Counted from the stretch's first letter, positions 1-5,331 are shown. The stretch: DNA of 8,762 bases from Hungateiclostridiaceae bacterium UBA3934 (GCA_002385815.1 DGEE01000002.1:1-8762), one strand, 5' to 3'. The notes: a model not told the origin generated them from the sequence alone. A program made the numbers and translations.

Positions 1-46
1 CCAATGAGGGCGCAGGTCACTCGCCGTCCATGGCTCGGGACCAGCG

Positions 47-68
47 CCGGCAGCGTCCATGCTGCCGG
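47..68. repeat. Perfect 8-bp inverted repeat (hairpin)
   Basis: CCGGCAGC at 47-54 is followed by a 6-nt loop and its exact complement GCTGCCGG at 61-68. Outside it, AATGAGG at 3-9 can pair with CCTCATT at 84-90, and CAGG at 13-16 with CCTG at 77-80, so the first 90 nt could form one longer imperfect stem-loop. No T-tract follows, so it does not look like a terminator. Function is unknown. Confidence 0.55.
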
Positions 69-153
69 TTGAGGTGCCTGGTTCCTCATTCGTGCGGCAT
101 GACCCGGTCGCATTTGTAACACTCGCAATCCATTGATGCCTGCCGACCAACCT

Positions 154-262
154 CACGGCTTCTTCCTGGTTCGGGGAAGATGGCAGCTGGTCACACGGCT
201 TCTTCCTGGTTCGGGCAGGCTGCAGCTGGCCTCACGGTTTCTTGCTGACTGGGTGAGCAGGT
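154..262. repeat. Three degenerate tandem copies of a ~40-bp unit
   Basis: Copies begin at 154, 194 and 233, giving periods of 40 and 39 bp. Copies 1 and 2 are identical over the first 22 bases (CACGGCTTCTTCCTGG and on) and share a later GCAGCTGG core. Copy 3 starts CACGGTTTCTTGCTG and is more diverged and probably incomplete. The repeats end about 40 bp before the -35 element of the rpsB promoter. They lack the clear repeat/spacer division of a CRISPR array: copies 1 and 2 are similar across the whole unit. The function cannot be told from sequence. Confidence 0.65.
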
Positions 263-299
263 GTATCATACTATTGTGTTTTTCTGCCCAATTTTTTGA

Positions 300-328
300 T
301 TGATAATTTATTAACTGTGTGTTATACT
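300..328 (+). promoter_or_regulatory. Sigma-A-type promoter for rpsB
   Basis: TTGATA at 300-305 and TATACT at 323-328 are separated by exactly 17 bp. Each differs from the vegetative consensus (TTGACA, TATAAT) at one position. A TG at 320-321, one base before the -10 box, adds an extended -10 element. The surrounding DNA is AT-rich, unlike the preceding 265 bp. Transcription should begin near 335, giving a leader of about 100 nt before the rpsB start codon. This is the best promoter match in the window and probably drives rpsB-tsf and perhaps genes beyond. Confidence 0.75.
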
Positions 329-334
329 ATCAAA

Positions 335-434
335 GTAAAAAATCACACACACGGCAGGACGCGCAGATAAGTGCCGTTTTCGGTATTCTGCCCGGATGAT
401 GGCTGTGGTGGTATTAACTTAAGGGAGGATATTT
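335..434 (+). promoter_or_regulatory. rpsB 5' leader with two competing hairpins
   Basis: The predicted ~100-nt untranslated leader can form two mutually exclusive stems that share one arm. ACGGCA (351-356) pairs with TGCCGT (372-377), which is followed by TTT. Alternatively GGCAG (353-357) pairs with CTGCC (388-392). The leader ends in a strong Shine-Dalgarno, AAGGGAGGA at 421-429, five bases before the ATG. S2 is known to autoregulate through its mRNA leader in gammaproteobacteria. I cannot match this leader to any named element, so regulation is an inference. Confidence 0.4.
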
Positions 435-1340
435 ATGTCTGTTATTTCAATGAAACAGCTCTTGGAAGCAGGAGTCCACTTCGGGCACCAGACCAGGAGA
501 TGGAACCCCAAGATGGCCGAATACATCTTCACAGAGAGGAACGGCATCTACATCATCGATCTTCAGAAGACCGTCAGAAAAATCGAAGAAGCTTATTTCT
601 TTGTCAGAGAAGTCGTAATGAATGGTGACGACATTCTTTTTGTTGGTACGAAGAAACAAGCACAGGATTCCATCAGAGAAGAAGCTCTGAGATGCGGTCA
701 GTTCTACGTGAACGCCAGGTGGCTCGGCGGCATGCTCACCAACTTCAAAACCATCCAGCAGAGGATCGAAAGGCTCAAACAGCTCGAAGCCATGGAGCAG
801 GGCGGTTTGTTCGATGTGCTTCCGAAAAAAGAAGTAATCAAGCTCAGAGCAGAGATGGAAAAGCTGGAAAAATACCTGGGCGGCATAAAGGATATGAGAA
901 AGCTGCCGGGTGCTATGTTCGTCGTTGACCCCAGGAAAGAGAGAAATGCGATCCTTGAAGCAAGGAAACTCGGCATCCCGGTAGTGGCGATAGTTGATAC
1001 GAATTGTGATCCTGACGAGGTCGATTATGTTATTCCTGGTAACGATGACGCCATCAGAGCGGTCAGACTGATTGCTTCAAAAATGGCAGATGCTGTTATT
1101 GAAGCCAATCAGGGCGAGCAACTCTCTACGGAAGAAGCAGACGTTGAAGATGTAATCGATGAGACAGATGGAACAGACGGAGCAGACGGAGCAGAACCGA
1201 CTGCTGAAACCGCGGCAGAAACTGTGGCAGAGACTGCAGAAGAACCTGCTGCAGAGATGGCGGCAGAGTCTGTTGCAGAGCCTGCAAAGGTTGAAGCTGA
1301 GCCTGCAGAAGAGGCTGCAGAGGAAGCGTCTGCAGAGTAA
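435..1340 (+). CDS. rpsB: 30S ribosomal protein S2 with acidic C-terminal tail
   Basis: Ribosomal protein S2 is a late-assembling protein at the head-body junction of the 30S subunit. The protein is 301 aa. Residues 1 to about 229 match S2 end to end: the N-terminal MKQLLEAGVHFGHQTRRWNPKM signature region, the coiled-coil insert around residues 105-150, and the conserved VVDPRKERNAILEARKLGIP segment. The start is fixed by AAGGGAGGA at 421-429. The oddity is residues 230-301, an extension that is almost all Glu, Asp, Ala, Thr, Val and Pro with a recurring AE/AAE pattern and one lysine. S2 of E. coli and B. subtilis ends near residue 241-246, so this adds roughly 55-60 residues. Acidic tails on S2 occur in other bacteria, so this is a lineage feature rather than a frameshift. 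It is first in the rpsB-tsf pair. Confidence 0.98.
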   Translation: MSVISMKQLLEAGVHFGHQTRRWNPKMAEYIFTERNGIYIIDLQKTVRKIEEAYFFVREVVMNGDDILFVGTKKQAQDSIREEALRCGQFYVNARWLGGMLTNFKTIQQRIERLKQLEAMEQGGLFDVLPKKEVIKLRAEMEKLEKYLGGIKDMRKLPGAMFVVDPRKERNAILEARKLGIPVVAIVDTNCDPDEVDYVIPGNDDAIRAVRLIASKMADAVIEANQGEQLSTEEADVEDVIDETDGTDGADGAEPTAETAAETVAETAEEPAAEMAAESVAEPAKVEAEPAEEAAEEASAE

Positions 1341-1354
1341 AACTGTAAAAGGGT

Positions 1355-1382
1355 CGCCCGGTTCCGGTCCCGGAGCCGGGCG
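1355..1382 (+). promoter_or_regulatory. Strong GC-rich stem-loop in the rpsB-tsf gap
   Basis: Positions 1355-1366 pair with 1371-1382 over 12 bp (11 Watson-Crick pairs and one G-T), closing a 4-nt GTCC loop. The outer arms are CGCCCGG and CCGGGCG. It starts 14 nt after the rpsB stop codon. No T-run follows, so it is not a classical intrinsic terminator. An mRNA processing or stability element, or a pause site that tunes tsf relative to rpsB, is more likely, but this is inference. Confidence 0.65.
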
Positions 1383-1408
1383 GATAAGCCTGGTTCGTTT
1401 GGGAATAA

Positions 1409-1426
1409 TGACCGTGTTCGCGGTCA
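1409..1426 (+). promoter_or_regulatory. Second stem-loop in the rpsB-tsf gap
   Basis: TGACCG at 1409-1414 pairs with CGGTCA at 1421-1426 around a TGTTCG loop. A T-G pair (1415/1420) can tighten it to 7 bp with a GTTC tetraloop. It lies between the GC-rich hairpin and the AT-rich palindrome and shares base 1426 with the latter, so the two are not fully independent. Confidence 0.45.
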
Positions 1427-1444
1427 ATAATATGAATATTATTG
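1425..1444 (+). promoter_or_regulatory. AT-rich palindrome just before the tsf ribosome binding site
   Basis: CAATAATAT at 1425-1433 and ATATTATTG at 1436-1444 are exact complements with two bases between, a 20-bp near-perfect palindrome. It ends three bases before the tsf Shine-Dalgarno (GGAGG, 1448-1452). As RNA it could fold into a weak hairpin next to the ribosome binding site. As DNA it could be a dimeric protein site. I cannot tell which from the sequence. Confidence 0.45.
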
Positions 1445-1459
1445 TTTGGAGGAATACTG

Positions 1460-2107
1460 ATGATTACAGCTGAAATGGTAAAACAACTCCGCGAAAGGAC
1501 CGGTTCGGGGATGATGGACTGTAAAAAGGCCCTGACGGAGGCGGATGGCAATATTGATAAGGCAATCGAGATACTGAGGGAAAGAGGATTGGCTGCTGCT
1601 GCAAAAAAAGCAGGCAGGGTCGCTGCTGAAGGACTCGTGGATGCATACATACACGGTAACGGCAGGATAGGAGTCCTTGTAGAAGTAAACATTGAAACTG
1701 ACTTTGCCGCTGCAAACGAAGAGTTCAAGCAGCTGGTAAGAGATATAGCTATGCAGGTGGCTGCTGCCAGGCCCGAATATGTCAGCAGGGAAGATGTTCC
1801 TGCAGAGGTCATTGAGAAAGAAATGAACATCCTCAAGGCTCAGGCCAGGAACGAAGGTAAGCCTGAGAAAGTTATTGAGAAGATGGTCGAAGGCAGGATG
1901 GAGAAATTCTACAAGGAAGTATGCCTGCTCGAACAGCCCTGGATTAAGGATCCGGATAAGACAATCAAACAGCTCGTCACCGAGAAGATCGCAACGATAG
2001 GTGAAAACATCAACGTAAGGAGATTCGCCCGTTTCGAGAGAGGGGAAGGGCTTGAGAAGAAAGAAGAGAACTTTGCAGAGGAAGTTGCAAAGCAGATTGG
2101 CGGTTGA
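1460..2107 (+). CDS. tsf: Translation elongation factor Ts, short form
   Basis: EF-Ts is the nucleotide exchange factor that releases GDP from EF-Tu. The protein is 215 aa. The N-terminal UBA-like domain (about 1-45) has the family signature RERTGSGMMDCKKAL (residues 11-25). The TDF motif at 80-82 corresponds to the Asp-Phe pair that inserts into EF-Tu in the E. coli complex (D80, F81). The ending NVRRFARFERGEG is typical of the C-terminal module. E. coli and B. subtilis proteins are near 283-293 aa, so this is the compact type, closer to the ~196-aa Thermus form. All landmark segments are present, so it is not truncated by mutation. The frame is also open from a TTG at 1442, but GGAGG at 1448-1452 sits seven bases before the ATG at 1460 and downstream of that TTG. 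The gene lies 119 nt after rpsB and is followed by a terminator-like hairpin. Confidence 0.97.
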   Translation: MITAEMVKQLRERTGSGMMDCKKALTEADGNIDKAIEILRERGLAAAAKKAGRVAAEGLVDAYIHGNGRIGVLVEVNIETDFAAANEEFKQLVRDIAMQVAAARPEYVSREDVPAEVIEKEMNILKAQARNEGKPEKVIEKMVEGRMEKFYKEVCLLEQPWIKDPDKTIKQLVTEKIATIGENINVRRFARFERGEGLEKKEENFAEEVAKQIGG

Positions 2108-2116
2108 TAATGATCG

Positions 2117-2153
2117 CTAAAAAGGGAGCATACAAAATATGTTCCCTTTTTAG
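2117..2153 (+). terminator. Intrinsic terminator-like hairpin after tsf
   Basis: Positions 2117-2132 pair with 2138-2153 over 16 bp (one G-T) around a CAAAA loop. The 5' arm holds AAAAAGGGA and the 3' arm TCCCTTTTT, so the T-run lies within the stem. That symmetry would let it act on both strands. It begins 9 nt after the tsf stop. It probably ends or attenuates the rpsB-tsf transcript. pyrH and the genes after it would then depend on read-through or on a promoter in 2154-2200, where I see no convincing one. Confidence 0.75.
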
Positions 2154-2216
2154 TACAGCAGCAGGATTTTTAGTGTTCATTGAAGAACAAATATTCAGAG
2201 CGGGGGTAGCTGCAAT

Positions 2217-2921
2217 ATGGCACTAAAATACAAGCGAGTGCTTCTCAAGCTCAGCGGTGAAGCACTTGCCGGGGACAAGAAAACCGGTATCGATCCGGCT
2301 ATATTGAGTGAAGTCTCTGAAAAGATACGACAGGCCTATGAGATGGGCGTCGAGATTTCGATAGTAGTTGGAGGCGGCAACTTCTGGAGGGGCAGAAGCG
2401 GCATCGACATGGACAGGACAACTGCTGATCATATGGGGATGCTGGCGACAGTCATAAATGCCCTGGCACTTCAGGATGCACTGGAGTCAAAGGGTGTTCC
2501 TACAAGAGTACAGACCGCTATCGAAATGAGGCAGATAGCCGAACCATATATCAGGAGGAAGGCTGTCAGGCATCTGGAAAAAAAGAGAATCGTGATATTT
2601 GCATGTGGGACCGGCAACCCTTATTTTTCTACTGATACGACAGCAGCGCTGAGAGCAGCCGAGATAGATGCAGAGGTCATACTGAAGGCGACCATGGTGG
2701 ACGGCGTATATGATTGCGATCCGAAAGAGAATCCCAATGCTGTCCGTTTTGAGTCGTTATCGTTTGCAGAAGCACTGACCATGAGGTTAGGCGTGATGGA
2801 CTCGACTGCTATTTCGTTGTGTATGGACAACCAACTGCCGCTGATAGTTTTCGATCTGAGCGATCCGGAAAACATAATAAGGGTCCTGGAAGGTAAGAAA
2901 ATCGGAACAACATTATTCTGA
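2217..2921 (+). CDS. pyrH: UMP kinase (uridylate kinase)
   Basis: UMP kinase phosphorylates UMP to UDP with ATP, the step that leads to UTP and CTP. The bacterial enzyme is a hexamer of the amino-acid-kinase fold, usually activated by GTP and inhibited by UTP. The protein is 234 aa, close to the usual 235-245. Landmarks are KLSGEAL at 11-17 (phosphate-binding lysine), GGGNFWRGR at 52-60, and TGNPYFSTDT at 132-141. The final GTTLF matches family ends. The start ATG at 2217 is preceded by a G-rich Shine-Dalgarno (GGGGGT, 2202-2207), weaker than the GGAGG sites of most neighbours and 9-10 bases away. It sits 109 nt after tsf, behind the terminator, and 23 nt before frr. The order tsf-pyrH-frr is widely conserved in bacteria. 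Confidence 0.97.
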   Translation: MALKYKRVLLKLSGEALAGDKKTGIDPAILSEVSEKIRQAYEMGVEISIVVGGGNFWRGRSGIDMDRTTADHMGMLATVINALALQDALESKGVPTRVQTAIEMRQIAEPYIRRKAVRHLEKKRIVIFACGTGNPYFSTDTTAALRAAEIDAEVILKATMVDGVYDCDPKENPNAVRFESLSFAEALTMRLGVMDSTAISLCMDNQLPLIVFDLSDPENIIRVLEGKKIGTTLF

Positions 2922-2944
2922 TCCATAAAAAAGGAGGGTTTCAT

Positions 2945-3496
2945 ATGTCGGAATACAAAGATATCGAAAACAAAATGGCCAGGGCGATAAGCGCATTGAA
3001 GGAGGAATTGGCTGGTATTCGTGCGGGAAGGGCCAATCCGGCTATTTTGGACAAGATAACCGTGGATTATTACGGAGTGCCTACGCCAATAAACCAGCTC
3101 AGCAGTATTTCAGTACCTGAGGCAAGGGTAATAGTCATACAACCCTGGGAAGCAAAGATGCTCAAGGATATCGAAAAAGCGATACAGAAGTCGGACATCG
3201 GCATAAATCCCAACAATGACGGCAATGTGCTGCGGCTCATTTTCCCGGTGCTCACCGAAGAAAGAAGAAAAGAGCTTACAAAGCAGGTGAAAAAGTATGG
3301 GGAGAATGCCAAGATAGCGATCCGCGCTGTCAGGAGAGAGGCTATAGATGATTTCAAGACACAGAAGAAGAACAGCGAGATCACAGAAGATGATCTGAAG
3401 GTTGCTGAGAACGATGTTCAGAAGTTGACTGACAAGTACATAGCTGAGGTCGACAAGGTGGTTGAAAACAAAGAAAAGGAAATAATGGAGGTATAG
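2945..3496 (+). CDS. frr: Ribosome recycling factor
   Basis: RRF, with EF-G and IF3, splits the post-termination ribosome so that it can be reused. It is a cytoplasmic tRNA-shaped protein. The product is 183 aa, close to the family's ~185. Domain I is the three-helix bundle made of about residues 1-29 and 105-183. Domain II is the small beta domain between them. Visible family segments are ELAGIRAGRANPAIL, YYGVPTPINQLSSISVPEAR, NPNNDGNVLRLIFPVLTEERRKEL and VKKYGENAKIAIRAVRR. A textbook AAGGAGGG at 2931-2938 fixes the start. The stop lies only 5 nt before the next ATG, and the ribosome binding site of that next gene is inside the end of frr, so the two are probably translationally coupled. Confidence 0.98.
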   Translation: MSEYKDIENKMARAISALKEELAGIRAGRANPAILDKITVDYYGVPTPINQLSSISVPEARVIVIQPWEAKMLKDIEKAIQKSDIGINPNNDGNVLRLIFPVLTEERRKELTKQVKKYGENAKIAIRAVRREAIDDFKTQKKNSEITEDDLKVAENDVQKLTDKYIAEVDKVVENKEKEIMEV

Positions 3497-3501
3497 TCCA
3501 T

Positions 3502-3696
3502 ATGAAAGATGTCTCCGGCTTCAGGCTGGAGGATGCAGTAGAGCAACTGAAAGCTCAGGGCTATGAGACAACCGTCTGTCTGACGGCCCCTCCAAGGCTG
3601 AGAGACAGAGGATACGACAATGATTCGAGAGTTGTCAGACAAAAGCTGTTGAGCGGGAAAACAGTTGAATTGCTGGTATGCAATATAAATAGCTGA
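3502..3696 (+). CDS. Small single-domain PASTA-like protein
   Basis: This is a 64-aa protein of unassigned function. The case for a real gene is strong: GGAGGT at 3487-3492 lies nine bases upstream, the ATG starts 5 nt after the frr stop, and a terminator-like hairpin follows the stop. The sequence resembles one PASTA module. Residues 3-21 (DVSGFRLEDAVEQLKAQGY) fit the opening strand and the helix with its DV-G-LEDA-LK-GY pattern. Residues 42-60 (SRVVRQ, then GKTVELLVC) fit the closing strands. The middle (24-41) is atypical and rich in Pro, Arg and Asp. PASTA modules normally sit outside the membrane on Ser/Thr kinases and penicillin-binding proteins and contact peptidoglycan. Here there is no signal peptide, membrane segment or second domain, so the product is probably cytoplasmic. 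Position before uppS hints at an envelope or translation link, but that is inference. The PASTA reading itself is moderate. Confidence 0.75.
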   Translation: MKDVSGFRLEDAVEQLKAQGYETTVCLTAPPRLRDRGYDNDSRVVRQKLLSGKTVELLVCNINS

Positions 3697-3700
3697 TTTG

Positions 3701-3730
3701 CAAGGCTGTTGATACAGCCTTGTTTGTTAT
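3701..3730 (+). terminator. Terminator-like hairpin between the small gene and uppS
   Basis: CAAGGCTG at 3701-3708 pairs perfectly with CAGCCTTG at 3715-3722. An extra T-A pair gives 9 bp with a TGAT loop. TTTGTTAT follows at once. It begins 4 nt after the small gene's stop and ends 13 nt before the uppS Shine-Dalgarno. The T-run is interrupted, so termination may be partial, which would reduce rather than block transcription into uppS and the envelope genes. Confidence 0.6.
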
Positions 3731-3754
3731 CCGCATATTGTCTGGAGGTATCAG

Positions 3755-4501
3755 ATGCGATTGTTAAGGCGCAAAACCAAAAAACACGGTTTGGATACCA
3801 GCCGGGATCTGCCTGTCCATATAGCCGTGATTATGGACGGCAACGGCCGCTGGGCTGCCAGAAGAGGCCTGCCCCGTAATGCCGGACACAGGGAGGGTGC
3901 CAATACACTCAAAAGGGTAGTAAAGGAATGCAATGCCATCGGCATAAAATATCTGACAGCATTTGCATTTTCCACTGAGAACTGGAACCGGCCGCGGCAA
4001 GAGGTCAATGCTCTAATGCAGTTGCTGCTGGAGTTCCTGCAGAATGCCGAAAAGGAACTGGCAGGAACGAACATCAGAATAACTGTGATCGGGGATACGG
4101 ATAAGCTGTCGGAGGAGATCAGGAATGAGATTGACAGGGTAGTGGCAAATACTGCTGCAAATACCGGGCTTAATTTGGTGATTGCCCTCAACTACGGCAG
4201 CAGATGTGAGATTGCCGCCGCAGCAGCACGAATTGCAAGGGATGTCAGAGAAGGCAGGATAGAGCCTGAGGATGTGGACGAGGAACTGTTCTCGAATTAT
4301 CTTTACACCAGCGGGATACCCGACCCGGATCTTGTGATCAGACCGAGCGGAGAATACAGACTGAGTAATTTTCTGCTATGGCAGTCATCATATTCGGAAT
4401 TTTGGTATTCGGATATATTGTGGCCTGATTTTTCAAAAGAACATCTGTACCAGGCCATAAGTGATTATCAGAACAGAAACAGACGTTTTGGAGGGTTATG
4501 A
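3755..4501 (+). CDS. uppS: Undecaprenyl diphosphate synthase
   Basis: This cis-prenyltransferase adds eight isopentenyl-PP units to farnesyl-PP to make C55 undecaprenyl-PP, the lipid carrier for peptidoglycan and other wall polymers. The protein is 248 aa, the usual length. The catalytic segment HIAVIMDGNGRWA has the essential Asp at D28. FSTENW is at 72-77. The IPP-binding arginines are R196 and R202 in RPSGEYR, and E215 follows in YSEFWYSDILWPDF. These match E. coli D26, R194, R200 and E213 with a constant offset of two. RPSGE in place of the commoner R-T/S-G-E form is a mild variant. GGAGG at 3744-3748 sets the start. The stop overlaps the region of the cdsA start, so the two are likely coupled. 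Confidence 0.97.
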   Translation: MRLLRRKTKKHGLDTSRDLPVHIAVIMDGNGRWAARRGLPRNAGHREGANTLKRVVKECNAIGIKYLTAFAFSTENWNRPRQEVNALMQLLLEFLQNAEKELAGTNIRITVIGDTDKLSEEIRNEIDRVVANTAANTGLNLVIALNYGSRCEIAAAAARIARDVREGRIEPEDVDEELFSNYLYTSGIPDPDLVIRPSGEYRLSNFLLWQSSYSEFWYSDILWPDFSKEHLYQAISDYQNRNRRFGGL

Positions 4502-4503
4502 GG

Positions 4504-5331
4504 ATGAAGACCAGGGTCATAAGTGCAATTGCCGCTATCCTGCTGCTAATAGCAGTGATATGTCTGGGTGAGGTCGCCATAGGCTTGACAGTTTGTTTGC
4601 TGGCGACCCTCGCAGTCCGTGAATTCAACAGCGCGCTGGAAAAAGGCGGGTTCAGGCCTGTGGAAGTGGTCAGCTTTGCTTCATGTGTCCCGCTTCTGTA
4701 TATAGCCGTGTCCGGTATACTGCCTTCTGCGGCAGTGGTCAGCGGCAGCAGCGCTCTTCTTGCAGCAGCAGTTTTTGCTTTTGTCCTGCTGGTGTCGCTT
4801 TTTTGCTTCATGATGTTTTCAGACGGGAAATATGGTATCAGGGATGTATCGGCTACATTGCTCGGCATGATATATATACCGTTCCTGTTTTCCTTCGTTA
4901 CGCTCACCCGGCAGATAGAGGCGGGCCATCTGTATATATGGCTTATTTTCATCGGAGCCAGCGCAACGGATACATTTGCCTTTTTCACAGGTATCACCAT
5001 CGGAAAGAGAAAGATCGTGCCGAAAATCAGCCCCAATAAGACGCTGGAAGGATGTATTGGTGGTGTTATCGGGTGTATCATTGCAGTGGTCGCTTTCGGC
5101 GCTGTTTTCAAAAACTCGCTCGATGTCCCGTACCTGCACTTTGCAATACTGGGTCTGATATGTGGTATAATATCTCAGTTGGGCGACTGGTCCGCATCAG
5201 TAATCAAAAGAGCGGTGGGGATAAAAGATTTCGGAAATATAATGCCCGGTCACGGAGGAGTACTCGACAGGATAGACAGTATACTTTTTACGGCTCCTGC
5301 CGTGTATTTTTACATAAATATTTTTTTCTGA
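4504..5331 (+). CDS. cdsA: Phosphatidate cytidylyltransferase (CDP-diglyceride synthase)
   Basis: CdsA converts phosphatidic acid and CTP into CDP-diacylglycerol, the precursor of phosphatidylglycerol, cardiolipin and related membrane lipids. It is a polytopic membrane enzyme. With the start at 4504 it is 275 aa, mostly hydrophobic, with about seven or eight membrane segments beginning at the N-terminus (AIAAILLLIAVICL). The family signature is complete at 232-258: S232, KR at 235-236, KD at 241-242, HGG at 250-252 and DR-ID at 255-258. Two ATGs are possible. The one at 4498 overlaps the uppS stop as ATGA but leaves only three bases after GGAGG (4490-4494). The one at 4504 leaves nine, so I prefer it. 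The alternative adds two residues. dxr follows after 29 nt. Confidence 0.95.
   Translation: MKTRVISAIAAILLLIAVICLGEVAIGLTVCLLATLAVREFNSALEKGGFRPVEVVSFASCVPLLYIAVSGILPSAAVVSGSSALLAAAVFAFVLLVSLFCFMMFSDGKYGIRDVSATLLGMIYIPFLFSFVTLTRQIEAGHLYIWLIFIGASATDTFAFFTGITIGKRKIVPKISPNKTLEGCIGGVIGCIIAVVAFGAVFKNSLDVPYLHFAILGLICGIISQLGDWSASVIKRAVGIKDFGNIMPGHGGVLDRIDSILFTAPAVYFYINIFF

Larger units (their letters stand above)
1..299. other. GC-rich upstream stretch with no convincing gene
   Basis: No frame gives a recognisable protein here. On the + strand frame 1 is open from the window edge only to a TGA at 70-72, frame 2 stops at 5-7, and frame 3 stops at 117-119. Frame 1 or 3 could be the last residues of an upstream gene, but nothing identifies one. 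The minus strand gives only short, unrecognised open stretches. Positions 1 to about 265 are clearly richer in GC than the AT-rich promoter zone that follows, and they carry the inverted and tandem repeats listed separately. I read this as an intergenic region upstream of the rpsB transcription unit. Confidence 0.6.

Noticed and set aside
14..146. Short minus-strand peptide with a Cys-rich MDCECYKCD start
   Set aside because: The Cys pattern looks zinc-finger-like, but the frame ends after 15 residues and has no clear ribosome binding site.
154..262. CRISPR array
   Set aside because: The similarity between copies 1 and 2 covers the whole unit, there are no unique spacers of regular size, only three copies exist, and there are no cas genes.
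213..297. Terminator of an upstream gene
   Set aside because: CTGCCCA (284-290) followed by six T could close a stem with GGGCAG (213-218) or with TGGG plus CAG at 250-260. The first needs a 65-nt loop and the second a 4-nt bulge, so neither is convincing.
371..628. 85-aa + strand ORF overlapping the start of rpsB
   Set aside because: It begins with GTG in the rpsB leader, has no ribosome binding site, and lies mostly out of frame inside rpsB, a certain gene. It matches no family I know.
1399..1431. Internal promoter for tsf
   Set aside because: TTGGGA at 1399-1404 and AATAAT at 1426-1431 are 21 bp apart, too far, and the latter is better explained as part of the palindrome.
1126..1836. 236-aa minus-strand ORF across rpsB and tsf
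   Set aside because: It is antisense to two certain genes. Its Leu/Gln/Ser-rich repeats mirror the GCAGAG-rich S2 tail, and it has no Shine-Dalgarno.
2169..2197. Promoter for pyrH
   Set aside because: TTTAGT and TATTCA with 17 bp between are too far from consensus in AT-rich DNA to call.
4338..5111. 257-aa minus-strand ORF over uppS/cdsA
   Set aside because: It lies antisense to cdsA, whose hydrophobic codons produce long open frames on the other strand. No recognisable motifs.
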